DNA of 64,000 nucleotides from CAVXNB01 sp963763085 (GCA_963763085.1 CAVXNB010000001.1:744001-808000); one strand, 5' to 3'. Positions 42,819-52,107 are shown, counted from the stretch's first letter. Translations and numbers: made by a program. The notes: generated by a model not told the origin, from the letters alone.

Positions 42819-44329
42819 CGTCCGGACTCCGCTCTCGTGTTCAGCACGTTGATTCCGCGGAACAGGGCCGAGGGGCAACCATGGCTTACAGGCGCCACCT
42901 GCCCGGGCTGGCCCTTTCCACAGTTGAACGCCCCGCCGAGCCGGTAGGTCGAATGGCCACCCACGGCTTCCATCGCCCCCCAGAAATCAGTTGTTCGCGA
43001 TTGATAGGCGAGATCCCTCACCTGCCCGACCAGCTTGCCTTTCTCGATCCTGAAGAAGCGCTGCCCGGTGAACTGGAAGTTGTACCGCTGCATATCGATC
43101 GACCAGCTCTTGTCGCCGAGCACGTAGAAGCCGTGGTCGACAGAGGAAATGAGCTCCTCCGTCGTCGGACCGTCCCCCGGTGCCGGACGCAGCGAGACGT
43201 TCGCCATCCGCTGGATCGGTGTGTGTTCCGGCGAGTCGGCGAAGGCACAGCCGTTGGACCGACCGAGCGCGAGGAGCTTCGCGATTCGCCGGTCGAGCTG
43301 GTAGCCGACGAGCACGCCATCACGGATGAGGTCGAAAGTCTGCGCCTCGACTCCCTCGTCGTCGTAGCCGACCGTCGCCAGCCCGTGCTCCACTTGGCGG
43401 TCGCCGGTGACGTTCATGACCTTCGACCCGTAGCGGAGCGTTCCCAGCTTGTCGAAGGTCGCGAACGACGTCCCGGCGTAGGCGGCCTCGTAACCCATCG
43501 CCCGGTCGAGCTCGGTGGCATGGCCGATGGACTCGTGGATCGTGAGCCAGAGGTTCGTGGGATCGATGACCAGGTCGTGGGCGCCGGGGGCGACGGAGGG
43601 GGCGTGGAGCTTCTCGGCGAGATAGTCGGGAATGCGAGCGAGCTCCTGGTTCCAGTCCCAGCCCGTGCCGAGGAGGTACTCCCAGCCGCGGCCGGCCGGC
43701 GGCGCCAGAGTGCGCATCGACTCGAAGCCTCCTGCCTCGGCGTTGACCGCGACCGCCTCCACCGCCGGGTGGACGCGAACACGACGCTGGGTGGTGACGG
43801 TGCCGGCGAGATCGGCGTAGTGCTTGTCCTCGACGACGGTGAGCACGTAGGCAGTCACGTGGTCCACACCCGGAGACTGCAGCAGGCGGTCGCTCCAGTC
43901 CCCGAGCAGCGCCACCTTCTCGGCGGTGGGCACCTCGGCGGGGTCGATCTCGTAGGAGGAGGTCCAGACCGCCTCGCCGTGCGGCGGCTCCTCGGCCAGC
44001 TCGACACGCTCGCGGAAGGCAGGAGCGGTCGCCCTCGCCGTTGCCACGGCCTCCTCGGCGAGGGCAGCGGCGGCGGCGCTGTCGAGTTCGACCGTGGCCG
44101 CGAACCCGAACGACCCTTCGTGCACGACACGAATCCCCATGCCGAGCTCGAGGTCGTCGGCGGAGGTCTCGAGGTGACCGTCGCGCAGCCGCACGACCTG
44201 CGAACGGATGCGCTCGATGCGCACTTCGGCGTTCTCGCACCCGAGCGCCTGTGCCCGGTCCAGCGCAGCCGACCGGAGGCCCTCAAGGGGCAACGCTAGG
44301 AAATCGGCGTCGAGCTCGACGGTTGCCAT
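42815..44329 (-). CDS. tldD: TldD family metalloprotease subunit
   Basis: A 504-residue protein. The zinc motif is HESIGHATELDRAMGYEAAYAG, read as HExxxH, near residue 265. Further TldD blocks are GTLRYGSKVMNVTGD, GVLVGYQLDRRIAKLLALGRSNG, EELISSVDHGFYVLG and SHGCPSALFRGINV near the end. With PmbA it degrades unfolded or leader-type peptides inside the barrel. Upstream gene of the tldD-pmbA pair. Confidence 0.93.
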   Translation of the reverse strand: MATVELDADFLALPLEGLRSAALDRAQALGCENAEVRIERIRSQVVRLRDGHLETSADDLELGMGIRVVHEGSFGFAATVELDSAAAAALAEEAVATARATAPAFRERVELAEEPPHGEAVWTSSYEIDPAEVPTAEKVALLGDWSDRLLQSPGVDHVTAYVLTVVEDKHYADLAGTVTTQRRVRVHPAVEAVAVNAEAGGFESMRTLAPPAGRGWEYLLGTGWDWNQELARIPDYLAEKLHAPSVAPGAHDLVIDPTNLWLTIHESIGHATELDRAMGYEAAYAGTSFATFDKLGTLRYGSKVMNVTGDRQVEHGLATVGYDDEGVEAQTFDLIRDGVLVGYQLDRRIAKLLALGRSNGCAFADSPEHTPIQRMANVSLRPAPGDGPTTEELISSVDHGFYVLGDKSWSIDMQRYNFQFTGQRFFRIEKGKLVGQVRDLAYQSRTTDFWGAMEAVGGHSTYRLGGAFNCGKGQPGQVAPVSHGCPSALFRGINVLNTRAESGR

Positions 44330-44384
44330 GGATGGAGTCCCTCCTCGAGTGCGATGCCAAGTGTGCCAGCCCGCGTCGCTGACT

Positions 44385-45604
44385 TCAAAGGTCGGGCTCG
44401 CCGGGGTTGGAGTCCGCTGCCCGATTCCGGCGGTGCCACGGGACCGGGCGGGCGGGGTCAGGGGTAGGCGGGACTGGGGTGGAACCGGGCCTTTGTTTCT
44501 GGTCGAAGAACACCCGGCCCTCAGGGTTGCGGTGCGGTGGCCGCTTCGGAGGCATGAGCTCGAGGGGTAGGTGGCGCCGCCGGCCGGACCAGGGAGCCCG
44601 GGGCGCGATGACCCGGTCGGCCATGCGGTAGGCCAGTGCCTCGTAGTTCACACGCCAGCCGTGGAAATTCGGCCATGCCTCCTCCGTGGCCCGCTCGATC
44701 GGAAAGCCGGTCTCGGCCACGAGCTGGACCGCGTAGGCGAACTCTTCGTAGGTGAGCTGGATCGGGTCGTCCGGCAAGGGATCCCGGTCGAACTGCCAAT
44801 GGAGCGACTGCGCGATCCGACGCAGGGCCGTGAAGCCCATGCGGAGACACATCCGAGCCTCCGAAGGTGCGCTGTCGGGGCAGAGGGAGACGTGCATAGC
44901 GGCGGCGTCGAGCACCGCCAGCAACGACAGGATCCAGGAGAAGCCGGGTTCGGGCGAGCGGAACCACAGCAGCACCGGATACGAGATGTGGCTCTCCGCC
45001 AGGTCCGCCGCCCACAGCTCCCAGTCTCCGTAGAGAGCCGGCAGCGCGTCGACGATCTTCACGAGCTGGTGCCGCATGAGGATTTCGGGGCCCCACGCCG
45101 GCACCCCGGCACGGCTCTCCATGAGCGTCACGAGCGACTCGCGTCGGTTGAAGGCCTGGTAGATCGCCGGCAGATACCCGATCTGGAGTGCGATCGCGAT
45201 GGCGCCCGTCGCGCCCGCGAGTATGACGATCGCGTCGTTGCCGTGCGTGTTGCCGTGCACCAGGCCGACGGAGAACAAGGACGAGGACGACACGCTCAGG
45301 CCGTTCCCCAGCGACGTCGTCCAGGGCAGCTCCATGAGCGCGAACCCGAGCACGAACAGGCCGAGGAAGAGCGCGAGCTGCGCGATCAACGTCACGGGGC
45401 CGACGGCGGCGAGAATGTCGTCCTTCCTGGCAAAGCTGCGGGCCGGCCGCGCCAGGAACAAGAAGATGAGACGAACGCCTCGGCTGAGGACGATCGGCAG
45501 CAGCTGGAACCGGCTTCCCCCGCGGGGAGCACGAACGTCGTGACCAGGCTCACCACGGTGAGCGCAACGATGGTCACGCCCACCAAGAAGCCGACCCACG
45601 CCAT
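44385..45604 (-). pseudogene. Conserved multi-pass membrane protein, one frameshift near the N-terminus
   Basis: The first helix MAWVGFLVGVTIVALTVVSL starts at 45604 in one frame. From about 45525 the continuation RFQLLPIVLSRGVRLIFLFLA, three more membrane segments and a large soluble region (GVPAWGPEILMRHQLVKIVD, SHISYPVLLWFRSPEPGFSW, FHGWRVNYEALAYRMADRVI) are in another. The joining bases are CTCCCCGCGGGGGAAG, so one missing base explains it; the span plus one base gives 406 residues. This is a known actinobacterial family of unknown function that begins MAWVxFLxG. Ion transport has been proposed only by resemblance. Confidence 0.75.
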
Positions 45605-45708
45605 GGCCTTTGGTTACTACACGATCAGGGCTCCCGGCGCCAGGGGCATCGTGCTCGGGGCGCCAGGGGCGCCCCGCCGGCGCCCGGGCGGTCCCGCGAC
45701 GCCGGGGT

Positions 45709-46353
45709 CTACGCGTCCGCTGGTCGGTTCGAGCTCGGTCCTTGGGCCCGTACCTCCTCGACGTGGGCGAACGCGGTGCGGAGCTCGTCGATCCACGCGG
45801 CTTCGTTTCTGCCGACGAGTTCGACGCACCAGGCGAGCGCCTCGCTACGACTCCGGGCGATGCCGGCGTCGATCAGCGTGTCGAGAACCTGGCGCTTCGA
45901 GAGGCGGAGCCGGGTCATGACGGGCACGTTCGCCGTCGTGAAGAGCCTGCTCGTCCCGCCGGCCGTGGCGCCCCAGGAGACGACCCGCCCGAAACGGGCC
46001 TGCGCCTCCTCGGCAATGCGCACTCGATGCTCTCGCGTGTCCTCGCGGAACCGCTCTATCCGGGCCTCCTCCGCTGTCGCGGCGGCCTCGGCCGTTGCGC
46101 CTTTCTCCAGCTCGACGGCGGAGAGCGACCCGGTGACGAGTATCTCGTCGTTGTCCACGGTCACCTCGGGGGCCCCGACGAAGAAGTCGTCAGGAAGCCG
46201 GCCGGCGAACCAGGCCTTGATCTCAGCCCGCTGTTCAGCGGAAGGGCGCTCTTCGGATCCGGACGCCCAACGGCCCCGGGCCCATCGTGGGCCTGAGCCC
46301 CGCCGGCCCCCGCGCTGGCGGGGGTGTTGTTGGTCATGTGTGTCGTAAGTCAT
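45709..46353 (-). CDS. Conserved actinobacterial protein of unknown function
   Basis: A 214-residue soluble protein. N-terminal Gly/Arg-rich tail, then WFAGRLPDDFFVGAPEVTVD NDE, a coiled-coil-like charged helix (about 85-120, EEARIERFREDTREHRVRIAE) and a C-terminal region VMTRLRLSKRQVLDTLIDAG, IARSRSEALAWCVELVGRN, which resembles a short DNA-binding or oligomerisation helix pair. A strong promoter sits so close that the message should be leaderless. Confidence 0.65.
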   Translation of the reverse strand: MTYDTHDQQHPRQRGGRRGSGPRWARGRWASGSEERPSAEQRAEIKAWFAGRLPDDFFVGAPEVTVDNDEILVTGSLSAVELEKGATAEAAATAEEARIERFREDTREHRVRIAEEAQARFGRVVSWGATAGGTSRLFTTANVPVMTRLRLSKRQVLDTLIDAGIARSRSEALAWCVELVGRNEAAWIDELRTAFAHVEEVRAQGPSSNRPADA

Positions 46354-46387
46354 GAAGTGAGATTACACGATTACTAACTCTGGTCAA
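46351..46387 (-). promoter_or_regulatory. Promoter of a leaderless message
   Basis: On the minus strand TTGACC (rc of 46382-46387), 16 bp, TAATCT (rc of 46360-46365), then only six bases before the ATG at 46353. The start site should coincide with the A of the start codon. Confidence 0.6.
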
Positions 46388-46416
46388 GCGCGGCGGTGTC
46401 GCGCCGAGGGCCCGCG

Positions 46417-47199
46417 TCACCACGACGCCGACGCCCTCGCCGCCCACCGGCCGTCCACCCTGGTCACCTTGATGGACAGCCCGAAACAGCGTTCCATCGA
46501 GTGCTCCGTCAGTACCTCCTCTATCGGGCCGACCGCCACGACGGCGCCTGCACGCAGCAGCAGGGCATGCGAGGTAGTGGGCGGGAGCTCCTCCAGGTTG
46601 TGGCTGACGTGAACCGTCGTCGGGGGGTCCTGGGAACGCGCCAGCGTCGTGAGTGCCAGGACGAGCGCCTCCCGACCGGGGAGATCCACGCCAGCCCCCG
46701 GTTCGTCGAGCAGCAGCAGCGGATGCTCGACGAAGAGGGACCGAGCGAGGAGGACGCGCTGGCGCTCGCCCTGGGAGCACGAGCCGAACGGCTGATCCGA
46801 GAGGGCCGCGCAGCCGAGAGCGGCCAGGATCCGTTTGCCTCGCACGCGATCGGTTTCGTCGGGCACCGTCCACCAGGGTGCAAGGACGCCGCGCCGGCCG
46901 GTCAACACGATCTCGAGAGCTGACGAGGCCGGCGGGAGGCGGTCGGCGACGGCGTGGCTCACGACCCCGACACGCGACCGGAGCAGCCGTAGGTCGACCG
47001 CGCCGACGCGGGAACCGAGCACGGTCACCGTCCCGGAGGACGGGTGGCGCTCAGCGGCCAGGAGCCGGAGCAGCGTCGTCTTGCCGGCGCCGTTCGGCCC
47101 CAGTACGGCCCAGTGCTCGCCGGTGCGAATCGAGATCGACACCGGACCGACGAGATGCCGCCCCTCAGGAGTCAAGACGGCTGCACGGTCGAGCAGCAC
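46417..47199 (-). CDS. Stand-alone ABC ATPase (ModF/iron-type)
   Basis: A 260-residue ATPase: Walker A LGPNGAGKTTLLRLLA, signature CSQGERQRVLLARSLF (an SQGE variant of LSGGQ), Walker B LLLLDEPGAGVDLPGRE and H-loop VHVSHNLEELPP. This is the single-domain ATPase type found without membrane partners in actinobacteria; HxxEELPP after the switch is typical. No permease lies next to it. The transport role is unknown. Confidence 0.88.
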   Translation of the reverse strand: MLLDRAAVLTPEGRHLVGPVSISIRTGEHWAVLGPNGAGKTTLLRLLAAERHPSSGTVTVLGSRVGAVDLRLLRSRVGVVSHAVADRLPPASSALEIVLTGRRGVLAPWWTVPDETDRVRGKRILAALGCAALSDQPFGSCSQGERQRVLLARSLFVEHPLLLLDEPGAGVDLPGREALVLALTTLARSQDPPTTVHVSHNLEELPPTTSHALLLRAGAVVAVGPIEEVLTEHSMERCFGLSIKVTRVDGRWAARASASW

Positions 47200-47254
47200 G
47201 GCGAAGTCCCTGTCGCAGCCGCGCCCCGAGCCGGCTCCTCGGAGCGAGGCGTGC

Positions 47255-47722
47255 TCACCCAGATTGCTCCTGACGGACTACGACGACCGAGCAGGGAGCG
47301 TGGGCAACGAGATGCTCGGAGACCGAGCCGATAAGCATCCCGGTGAAGGCGCCGTGGCCCTGGCTGCCCACCACGACCAGCTCGGCAGCGTGCGCGGCTG
47401 CGATCAGGGCGGGAGCAGGGTGGCCCTCGACGACGATTCGCTCCACCTCGAGCCGCTCGGTCCCCGCACCCGAATCGGGCCCGAGGGCATCGCGGAGCGC
47501 CTCGTCGAGAATCTTGCCCGCGATCTGCTCGGGGTCGTATTCGAGCGGGAAGACGGGCGCCCACCCGGTGAAGGAGGGCAGCTCCCAGCTGACCAGGACC
47601 CGCAGCGCCGCTCCGGTCAGAGTGGCTTGCCGCGCGGCCCATCGCAGGGCCGCGAGCGACGGCTCGGATCCGTCGACGCCGACCAGGATGAACCCTCGGT
47701 CCTTCGTTGCTGACTCGCTCAT
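47255..47722 (-). CDS. Universal stress protein (UspA family)
   Basis: A 155-residue single Usp domain: ILVGVDGSEPSLAALRWAAR at the start, the nucleotide-binding VVGSQGHGAFTGMLIGSVSEHLVAHAPCSVVVV at the end (G-2x-G-9x-G-S ATP motif). ATG 47722 follows GAAGGGAA. It lies upstream of the ABC ATPase on the same strand and is divergent from lon across about 140 bp, so stress control of both sides is plausible. Confidence 0.92.
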   Translation of the reverse strand: MSESATKDRGFILVGVDGSEPSLAALRWAARQATLTGAALRVLVSWELPSFTGWAPVFPLEYDPEQIAGKILDEALRDALGPDSGAGTERLEVERIVVEGHPAPALIAAAHAAELVVVGSQGHGAFTGMLIGSVSEHLVAHAPCSVVVVRQEQSG

Positions 47723-47788
47723 GCTCAGTTCCCTTCTCTGTTCGCGGGTAGTCATGTTCTACTGCATGAGGCCACTGAGCTGGTCGGT

Positions 47789-47839
47789 TACAATGGGAAC
47801 ACCAAGAGGCTCAATATGGTTGAGTGTGTAAGACTCAAC
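47789..47839 (+). promoter_or_regulatory. lon promoter region with HAIR (HspR) operator
   Basis: GTTGAGT (47819-47825), seven bases, ACTCAAC (47833-47839) is a perfect HspR-associated inverted repeat (consensus CTTGAGT-N7-ACTCAAG). A further CTCAA-N5-TTGAG lies at 47810-47824. A TACAAT -10 element stands at 47789-47794, with a poor -35. HspR binds such sites in actinobacterial dnaK, clpB and lon promoters. Confidence 0.8.
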
Positions 47840-47860
47840 ACTGAGAGGATCAACGAACTC

Positions 47861-50230
47861 GTGTCAGACATTCAAAAGCTTCCGGTTCTTCCGCTGATCG
47901 ATGTGGTCGTGCTGCCCGGAATGGTCGTCCCCGTCGCCCTTGACGACGCGGAGCGCCAGTCGGCCATCGACGCCGCCAAGGCAGGAGCCGACGACCGGCT
48001 CCTTCTCGTGCCCCGACTCGACGGAAAGTACGCCCCCGTCGGCGTCGTCGCGACAATCGAGCAGCTCGGGCGGCTGCCCGGCGGCGAGTCCGCCGCGGTG
48101 CTCCGAGCGGTCGCTCGAGCCCGTGTCGGATCCGGCGTGACCGGGCCAGGTTCGGCGCTCTGGGTCGAGGCTGAGATCCTCGACGAGGTCGTCGGCGCCG
48201 AGACCATCTCGGAGCTGGCGCGTGAGTACAAGAACATCGTGGTTTCTATTCTTCAACAGCGCGGCGCCTGGCAGGTCATTGACACCTTCCAGCGCATCTC
48301 CGACCCTTCCGAGCTGAGCGATTCGGCCGGCTATGCGCCCTATCTCTCGAACACCCAGAAGCTCTGGCTGCTCGAGACGGTCGACGTCGAGGAGCGATTG
48401 ACGAAGCTGATCGAGTGGGGACGCGAGCATCTCGCCGAGCTCGACGTCGCCGAGCGCATCCGCAGTGACGTGCACGAGGGGATGGAGAAGAGCCAGCGAG
48501 AGTTCCTGCTGCGCCAGCAGCTCGCCGCGATCCGCAAGGAGCTCGGTGAGGGCGAGCCCGACGGAGCCGATGACTACCGGACCCGCGTCGAGACCGCCGA
48601 CCTCCCCGAGAAGGTCCTCGAGGCAGCGATGCGCGAGGTCGGGCGGTTGGAGCGCGCCAGCGATCAGAGCCCTGAGGCAGGGTGGATCCGCACGTGGCTG
48701 GACACCGTGCTCGAGCTCCCGTGGAACGTCCGCACCGAGGACAACAGCGACATCACGGCCGCACGCCAGGTGCTGGACGCCGACCATGAGGGTCTCGACG
48801 ACGTCAAGGACAGGATGGTCGAGTACCTCGCCGTTCGGAGCCGTCGCCAGGCCCGCGGGCTCGAAGTCCTCGGAGGCCGGGGTTCCGGCGCCGTGCTCGC
48901 CCTGGTCGGCCCGCCCGGGGTTGGCAAGACCTCGCTCGGCGAATCCGTCGCCCGTGCACTCGGGCGCAAGTTCGTCCGTGTGTCGCTCGGCGGCGTTCGT
49001 GACGAGGCGGAGATCCGCGGTCACCGGCGCACCTATGTCGGCGCGCTCCCCGGGCGAATCGTCAGGGCGATCCGGGAAGCCGGCTCGATGAACCCTGTCG
49101 TCCTGCTCGACGAGATCGACAAGCTGGGCAGCGACTTCCGGGGCGACCCGGCGTCGGCGCTGCTCGAGGTGCTCGACCCTGCCCAGAACCACACTTTCCG
49201 CGACCACTACCTCGAGATCGAGCTCGACCTTTCGGACGTGCTCTTCCTCGCCACGGCCAACGTGGCGGACACGATCCCGGCGGCGCTGATCGACCGCATG
49301 GAGCTCGTCCGCCTCGACGGTTACACCGAGGACGAGAAGGTCGCCATCGCCAGGAACCACCTTGTCGGGCGCCAGATCGACCGCGCCGGCCTCTCTCCTG
49401 ACGAGGTCAGCATCGACGACGATGCCCTCCGGGTCATCGCGACCGAGCACACCCACGAAGCCGGCGTTCGCCAGCTGGAGCGCGCGATCGCGAAGATCCT
49501 CCGCAAGGTCACGACCCGTCTCGCCGCCGACCCCGACGGCGCACCCGTCGTGGTCGGGGTGGACAACCTCAACGACTACCTCGGCCGCCCGCGGTTCACG
49601 CCCGAGTCCGCCGAGCGGACAGCCGTCCCTGGCGTGGCAACCGGCCTCGCCGTCACCGGAGCGGGTGGAGACGTCCTCTTCATCGAGGCGACGGTGATGG
49701 AAGGCGAGCCTCGTCTCGTCCTCACCGGCCAGCTCGGCGACGTCATGAAGGAGTCGGCGCAGATCGCGCTCTCGTACCTTCGCTCGCATGCCGAGACGCT
49801 CGGGATCGATGTTGACCGCCTCGCCGGAGGGGCCGTCCACGTGCACGTCCCGGCAGGAGCCGTGCCGAAGGACGGGCCGTCGGCGGGCGTCACCATGGTG
49901 ACGGCGCTGGCTTCGCTCGCCTCGGGCCGGCCCGTGCGCTCCGAGGTGGGCATGACCGGCGAGGTCACCCTGAACGGCCGGGTGCTCCCGATCGGTGGCG
50001 TCAAGCAGAAGCTGCTGGCCGCCCACCGCGCCGGGCTGACGGAGATCTTCCTTCCGGCCCGCAACGGCCCCGACCTGGACGACGTTCCGAAGAACGTCCT
50101 CGACGGGCTGACCGTGCACCTCGTGACCGACGTCGCCGACATCGTCGCCTCGGCGCTCGAGCCGGCAGCGCCGGCGGAAGCGACCGCGGCGACGGCGCCG
50201 GCGGGCTCGTCTGAATCGGTCGCGGCCTGA
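47861..50230 (+). CDS. lon: ATP-dependent protease Lon
   Basis: A 789-residue Lon: substrate-binding N-domain from SDIQKLPVLPLIDVVVLPGM, AAA+ module with Walker A GPPGVGKTSLGES (about 349), Walker B VVLLDEIDKLG (about 412) and sensor regions, then the Ser-Lys protease: catalytic Ser near residue 674 in PKDGPSAGVTM and Lys near 716 in GGVKQKLLAAHRAG. I choose GTG 47861 behind GAGAGG, because an ATG at 47816 would translate through the HAIR operator. It degrades misfolded and regulatory proteins. Confidence 0.95.
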   Translation: MSDIQKLPVLPLIDVVVLPGMVVPVALDDAERQSAIDAAKAGADDRLLLVPRLDGKYAPVGVVATIEQLGRLPGGESAAVLRAVARARVGSGVTGPGSALWVEAEILDEVVGAETISELAREYKNIVVSILQQRGAWQVIDTFQRISDPSELSDSAGYAPYLSNTQKLWLLETVDVEERLTKLIEWGREHLAELDVAERIRSDVHEGMEKSQREFLLRQQLAAIRKELGEGEPDGADDYRTRVETADLPEKVLEAAMREVGRLERASDQSPEAGWIRTWLDTVLELPWNVRTEDNSDITAARQVLDADHEGLDDVKDRMVEYLAVRSRRQARGLEVLGGRGSGAVLALVGPPGVGKTSLGESVARALGRKFVRVSLGGVRDEAEIRGHRRTYVGALPGRIVRAIREAGSMNPVVLLDEIDKLGSDFRGDPASALLEVLDPAQNHTFRDHYLEIELDLSDVLFLATANVADTIPAALIDRMELVRLDGYTEDEKVAIARNHLVGRQIDRAGLSPDEVSIDDDALRVIATEHTHEAGVRQLERAIAKILRKVTTRLAADPDGAPVVVGVDNLNDYLGRPRFTPESAERTAVPGVATGLAVTGAGGDVLFIEATVMEGEPRLVLTGQLGDVMKESAQIALSYLRSHAETLGIDVDRLAGGAVHVHVPAGAVPKDGPSAGVTMVTALASLASGRPVRSEVGMTGEVTLNGRVLPIGGVKQKLLAAHRAGLTEIFLPARNGPDLDDVPKNVLDGLTVHLVTDVADIVASALEPAAPAEATAATAPAGSSESVAA

Positions 50231-50262
50231 GCGACGTGCGCAGCGAGGAAGGTGACGGCCGG

Positions 50263-51300
50263 ATGAGGGCTTGGGCTCTCAGCCGGCCGGCTCCCGCGGC
50301 TGAGCGCACACTGCAATTGGTAGAGCGGGAGATACCCACCCCGGGCCCCGGCGAGATCCTCGTCAAAGTGCACGTCTGTGGCGTCTGCCGCACCGATCTT
50401 CACCTCGTCGAAGGCGACCTCATCCCGCGTCGCCCGGGCGTCGTGCCCGGCCACGAGGTCGTGGGGCATGTTGACCGCCAGGGCGAAGGCGCCACACGCT
50501 TTTCCGAGGGCGAGCGGGTCGGGATCGCGTGGTTGCGCTGGACGGACGGCTCGTGCCGTTTCTGCGTGCGAGGCGACGAGAACCTCTGCCTCGAGCCGCG
50601 CTTCACGGGCTGGGACGCCGACGGCGGGTACGCCGAGTATGCCGTCGTGGACGAGCGGTACGCCTACCGGGTGCCCACCACCTTCTCCGACTCCGAGGCT
50701 GCCCCACTCCTCTGTGCAGGCATCATCGGCTACCGAGCCCTGCGACGCACGGGTCTTCGACCCGGCGGCCGTCTCGGTATCTACGGCTTCGGCGGCTCGG
50801 CGCACCTGACCGCACAGGTCGCCCTCTACGAAGGCGCGACCGTGCACGTGATGACGAGGGCTGAGAGCGCTCGCCGGCTTGCCCTCTCGCTCGGCTGCGC
50901 ATCCGCACAAGGAGCCGACGAGCCTCCGCCGGAACCACTGGAGGCGGCGATCCTGTTTGCGCCGGTCGGAACGCTCGTTCTCCCGGCCATGGCAGCACTC
51001 GATCGTGGCGGCCGTCTGGCGATCGCCGGCATCCACCTGTCCGACATTCCCGTCCTCGACTACGACGAATACCTCTTCCAGGAGCGGGAGATGGTCAGCG
51101 TGACGGCGAACACGAGACGGGACGGGGAGGAGTTTCTGGCGCTTGCTGCCGAGATACCCGTACCGCGCGACGACTACGGAATACCCCTTCGAGGCAGCCG
51201 ACGTGGCCCTGGAGGACCTGGCCCGCGACGCTGTCAACGGCGCCGCGGTCATCCGCGTGTCCGCCGGGGAGTAGGCCGCCACAGCACCGGCGACGACTGA
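50263..51300 (+). CDS. Zinc-dependent alcohol dehydrogenase, C-terminus frameshifted
   Basis: A medium-chain dehydrogenase of the adh_fam_2 type: HVCGVCRTDLHLVEGDL and GHEVVGHV (catalytic zinc ligands), CRFCVRGDENLC (structural zinc), GYAEYAVVDERYAYRVP, then the Rossmann GIYGFGGSAHLTAQVALYEG and ANTRRDGEEFLALAAE. After about 51160 the reading frame leaves the family: the expected end TTTEYPFEAADVALEDLARD to SAGE and TAG at 51272 is in the next frame. One extra C in GTACCGCGCG explains this and would give 336 residues. ATG 50263 lies downstream of GAGGAAGG. It follows lon by 32 bp. Confidence 0.87.
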   Translation: MRAWALSRPAPAAERTLQLVEREIPTPGPGEILVKVHVCGVCRTDLHLVEGDLIPRRPGVVPGHEVVGHVDRQGEGATRFSEGERVGIAWLRWTDGSCRFCVRGDENLCLEPRFTGWDADGGYAEYAVVDERYAYRVPTTFSDSEAAPLLCAGIIGYRALRRTGLRPGGRLGIYGFGGSAHLTAQVALYEGATVHVMTRAESARRLALSLGCASAQGADEPPPEPLEAAILFAPVGTLVLPAMAALDRGGRLAIAGIHLSDIPVLDYDEYLFQEREMVSVTANTRRDGEEFLALAAEIPVPRDDYGIPLRGSRRGPGGPGPRRCQRRRGHPRVRRGVGRHSTGDD

Positions 51301-51324
51301 GGCCCGAGAGTACGCTGCGCACTC

Positions 51325-52062
51325 ATGACCCCCGAGGAGATCGTCGCCGCAGCCTCGCCCAAGATCGGCCGGATCGGCTCCAGCTACTACTTCGTGCCCG
51401 AGACCGCCGCCCGGGGCGAGAAGCTCGGCCTGGACGTCTTCGAGTTCTATTTCCTCGGACGGGGCGGCTGGCTTGGCGATGTCGACGCCCGCGTCGTGAC
51501 CAGCGCCCTCGGCTACTTCAAGCCCAACCTCGTCGAGTCCATGTGGAACGCCGGCCGAACCAAGATCCCGCCGCCTGAGGCGGGCCGCGCCTACCTCGAG
51601 TGCTGCCGGGAGTGGGGTCGCGCACGCTTGTCGCAACTAGACGGACTCGAGGCATTCTGCGAGGCGGCCGAAGCGGTGAACGCGGCCGCGAACCCGGCCG
51701 GGCTCGCGCTCTACGCCGGGATCTCGGCGGAGCCGTTCGAGGCCGACGCGCCGGGACGCGCCATGCAGTTGGCCGCGGTTCTTCGCGAGCTTCGGGGCAG
51801 CGTTCACCTGCTGGCCGTGCTGGCGTGCGGCGTGCCGCCGGTCGTGGCTCATTACATCCGCCGCCCGGATTACTTCGGCATCTTCGGCTGGTCCGACAGC
51901 GACGTCCCGGTCGTCACGGCCGAGGACCACGCCGCGCTCGACGCAGCCGACGAGCTCACCGACCGCCTCCTCCTCCCGGCCTACTCCGTCCTCGACGATG
52001 CGGGCGCCGATGCGCTGCTGAGCGGGCTCGTGGCGATGAGGGCAGCAATCGCCGACTCCTGA
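51325..52062 (+). CDS. SCO6745 family protein
   Basis: A 245-residue soluble, largely helical protein beginning MTPEEIVAAASPKIGRIGSSYYF and containing EKLGLDVFEFYFLGRGGWLGDVDARVV and SMWNAGRTKIPPPEAGRAYLE, the signature of the actinobacterial SCO6745 family, which resembles degenerate winged-helix proteins. Function unknown. It is followed 45 bp later by an LLM oxidoreductase, a frequent neighbour type in actinobacteria. Confidence 0.82.
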   Translation: MTPEEIVAAASPKIGRIGSSYYFVPETAARGEKLGLDVFEFYFLGRGGWLGDVDARVVTSALGYFKPNLVESMWNAGRTKIPPPEAGRAYLECCREWGRARLSQLDGLEAFCEAAEAVNAAANPAGLALYAGISAEPFEADAPGRAMQLAAVLRELRGSVHLLAVLACGVPPVVAHYIRRPDYFGIFGWSDSDVPVVTAEDHAALDAADELTDRLLLPAYSVLDDAGADALLSGLVAMRAAIADS

Positions 52063-52107
52063 CCTCGGATGAGGTCCCGGAGCCGAAACGGGTAAGAGGA
52101 GAGCACC

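Noticed and set aside
49576..51636. Very long open frame on the minus strand, antisense to lon and the alcohol dehydrogenase
   Set aside because: It is a GC-driven shadow frame: the plus strand holds unmistakable Lon motifs, and the antisense product is Arg/Pro/Gly-rich without any domain.
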